DNA of 64,000 nt, taken from assembly GCF_001422725.1 (NCBI RefSeq), contig NZ_LMMA01000023.1, forward strand, positions 27,593-91,592, given 5' to 3'. Source of the DNA: Flavobacterium sp. Leaf82. Lineage in GTDB: Bacteria > Bacteroidota > Bacteroidia > Flavobacteriales > Flavobacteriaceae. Under the pieces are notes generated by a model, which was given only the letters and a program-made list of their open reading frames with translations, did not search any database and had not been told where the DNA came from. Each line of letters opens with the position of its first letter. Positions within the stretch are counted from its first letter, which is position 1. A program made the position numbers and the translations under genes. Shown piece by piece: positions 63,908 through 64,000 of this stretch.

Positions 63908-64000
63908 GTCATTTCGACCCAAGGGAGAAATCACACTCGTAAATCTACAAAAATTGAAAAATTTCTATGCGGAATTTCTAGTGTGATTTCTCCCTTGGGT
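63908..64000. repeat. GTCATTTCGA palindromic repeat, cut by the window end
   Basis: AAGGGAGAAATCACAC (near 63921) and its partner GTGTGATTTCTCCCTT (near 63981) pair; related to 17381-17478. Confidence 0.7.

Larger units (their letters stand above)
63505..64000. other. Noncoding end of window, repeat-rich
   Basis: No gene seen. Contains a degenerate copy of the 46329-46413 element (63708-63780), a perfect palindrome (63818-63850) and the start of a GTCATTTCGA-type repeat (63908 to the window end). Confidence 0.7.

Overview
The window is chromosomal DNA of a Bacteroidota bacterium, almost certainly a Flavobacterium close to F. johnsoniae. It is AT-rich. It carries type IX secretion (T9SS) C-terminal domains of type A and type B, SusC/SusD pairs, a bacillithiol gene (bshA), Bacteroidota-type promoters (TTTG, about 19 bp, TAnnTTTG), and the gene order of the F. 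johnsoniae chitin utilisation locus. No rRNA, tRNA, CRISPR, prophage or intact insertion sequence was seen. The only structured RNA gene supported is the small SRP RNA at 49039-49131 on the minus strand.

Layout. (1) 1-6365: the 3' part of a giant repeat-rich adhesin-like protein with a type B T9SS sorting domain, followed by a PorP/SprF-like protein and a PorE-like OmpA/TPR lipid-anchored-type protein, a surface-protein export module. (2) 6486-11741, minus strand: CAP lipoprotein, pdxH, rnz, a small unknown, then the pyrimidine operon pyrR-(DUF6891-like)-pyrB. (3) 11940-15563, plus strand: accessory stretch with two unrecognised genes, a YCF48-repeat T9SS cargo, a VOC protein, an orphan ParD-antitoxin tail and a 57-residue lipoprotein. 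(4) 15625-20731: ABC-F protein, a TlpA-like thioredoxin, then a three-gene cassette of an Lgt-like membrane enzyme, a tetraether-synthase-like radical SAM protein and a 57-residue two-helix membrane protein. (5) 20732-21824: a 335-bp tandem duplication of noncoding repeat DNA. (6) 21825-44936: the chitin locus with chiA (two GH18 domains), a GH20 hexosaminidase, nagB fused to a PIG-L deacetylase, two SusD/SusC pairs, a LytS/LytTR-type two-component system and an MFS sugar transporter. (7) 45054-63504: housekeeping and signalling genes, including a fructose-6-phosphate aldolase-like protein, two histidine kinases, SRP RNA, glutamine cyclotransferase, hutI and hutG, an RhlE-like helicase, a DAACS symporter, aroC, an LpxH-like phosphoesterase, a PrcB-like lipoprotein and bshA.

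How the parts fit. In the chitin locus ChiA is secreted by the T9SS and cuts chitin; the Cus SusC/SusD pairs bind and import oligomers; GH20 trims them to GlcNAc; the MFS protein carries GlcNAc across the inner membrane; the NagB fusion feeds it to fructose-6-phosphate. I found a shared regulatory architecture in front of both susC genes, and a weaker third copy in front of the MFS gene. It consists of two 13-bp direct repeats with 21-bp period, placed exactly 28 bp upstream of a TAnnTTTA -7 box. It is a strong candidate binding site for the LytTR response regulator of the locus. The least explained unit is the Lgt-like/radical SAM/small membrane protein cassette, which looks like an uncharacterised lipid or lipoprotein modification system. 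Intergenic DNA is rich in several families of palindromic dispersed repeats.
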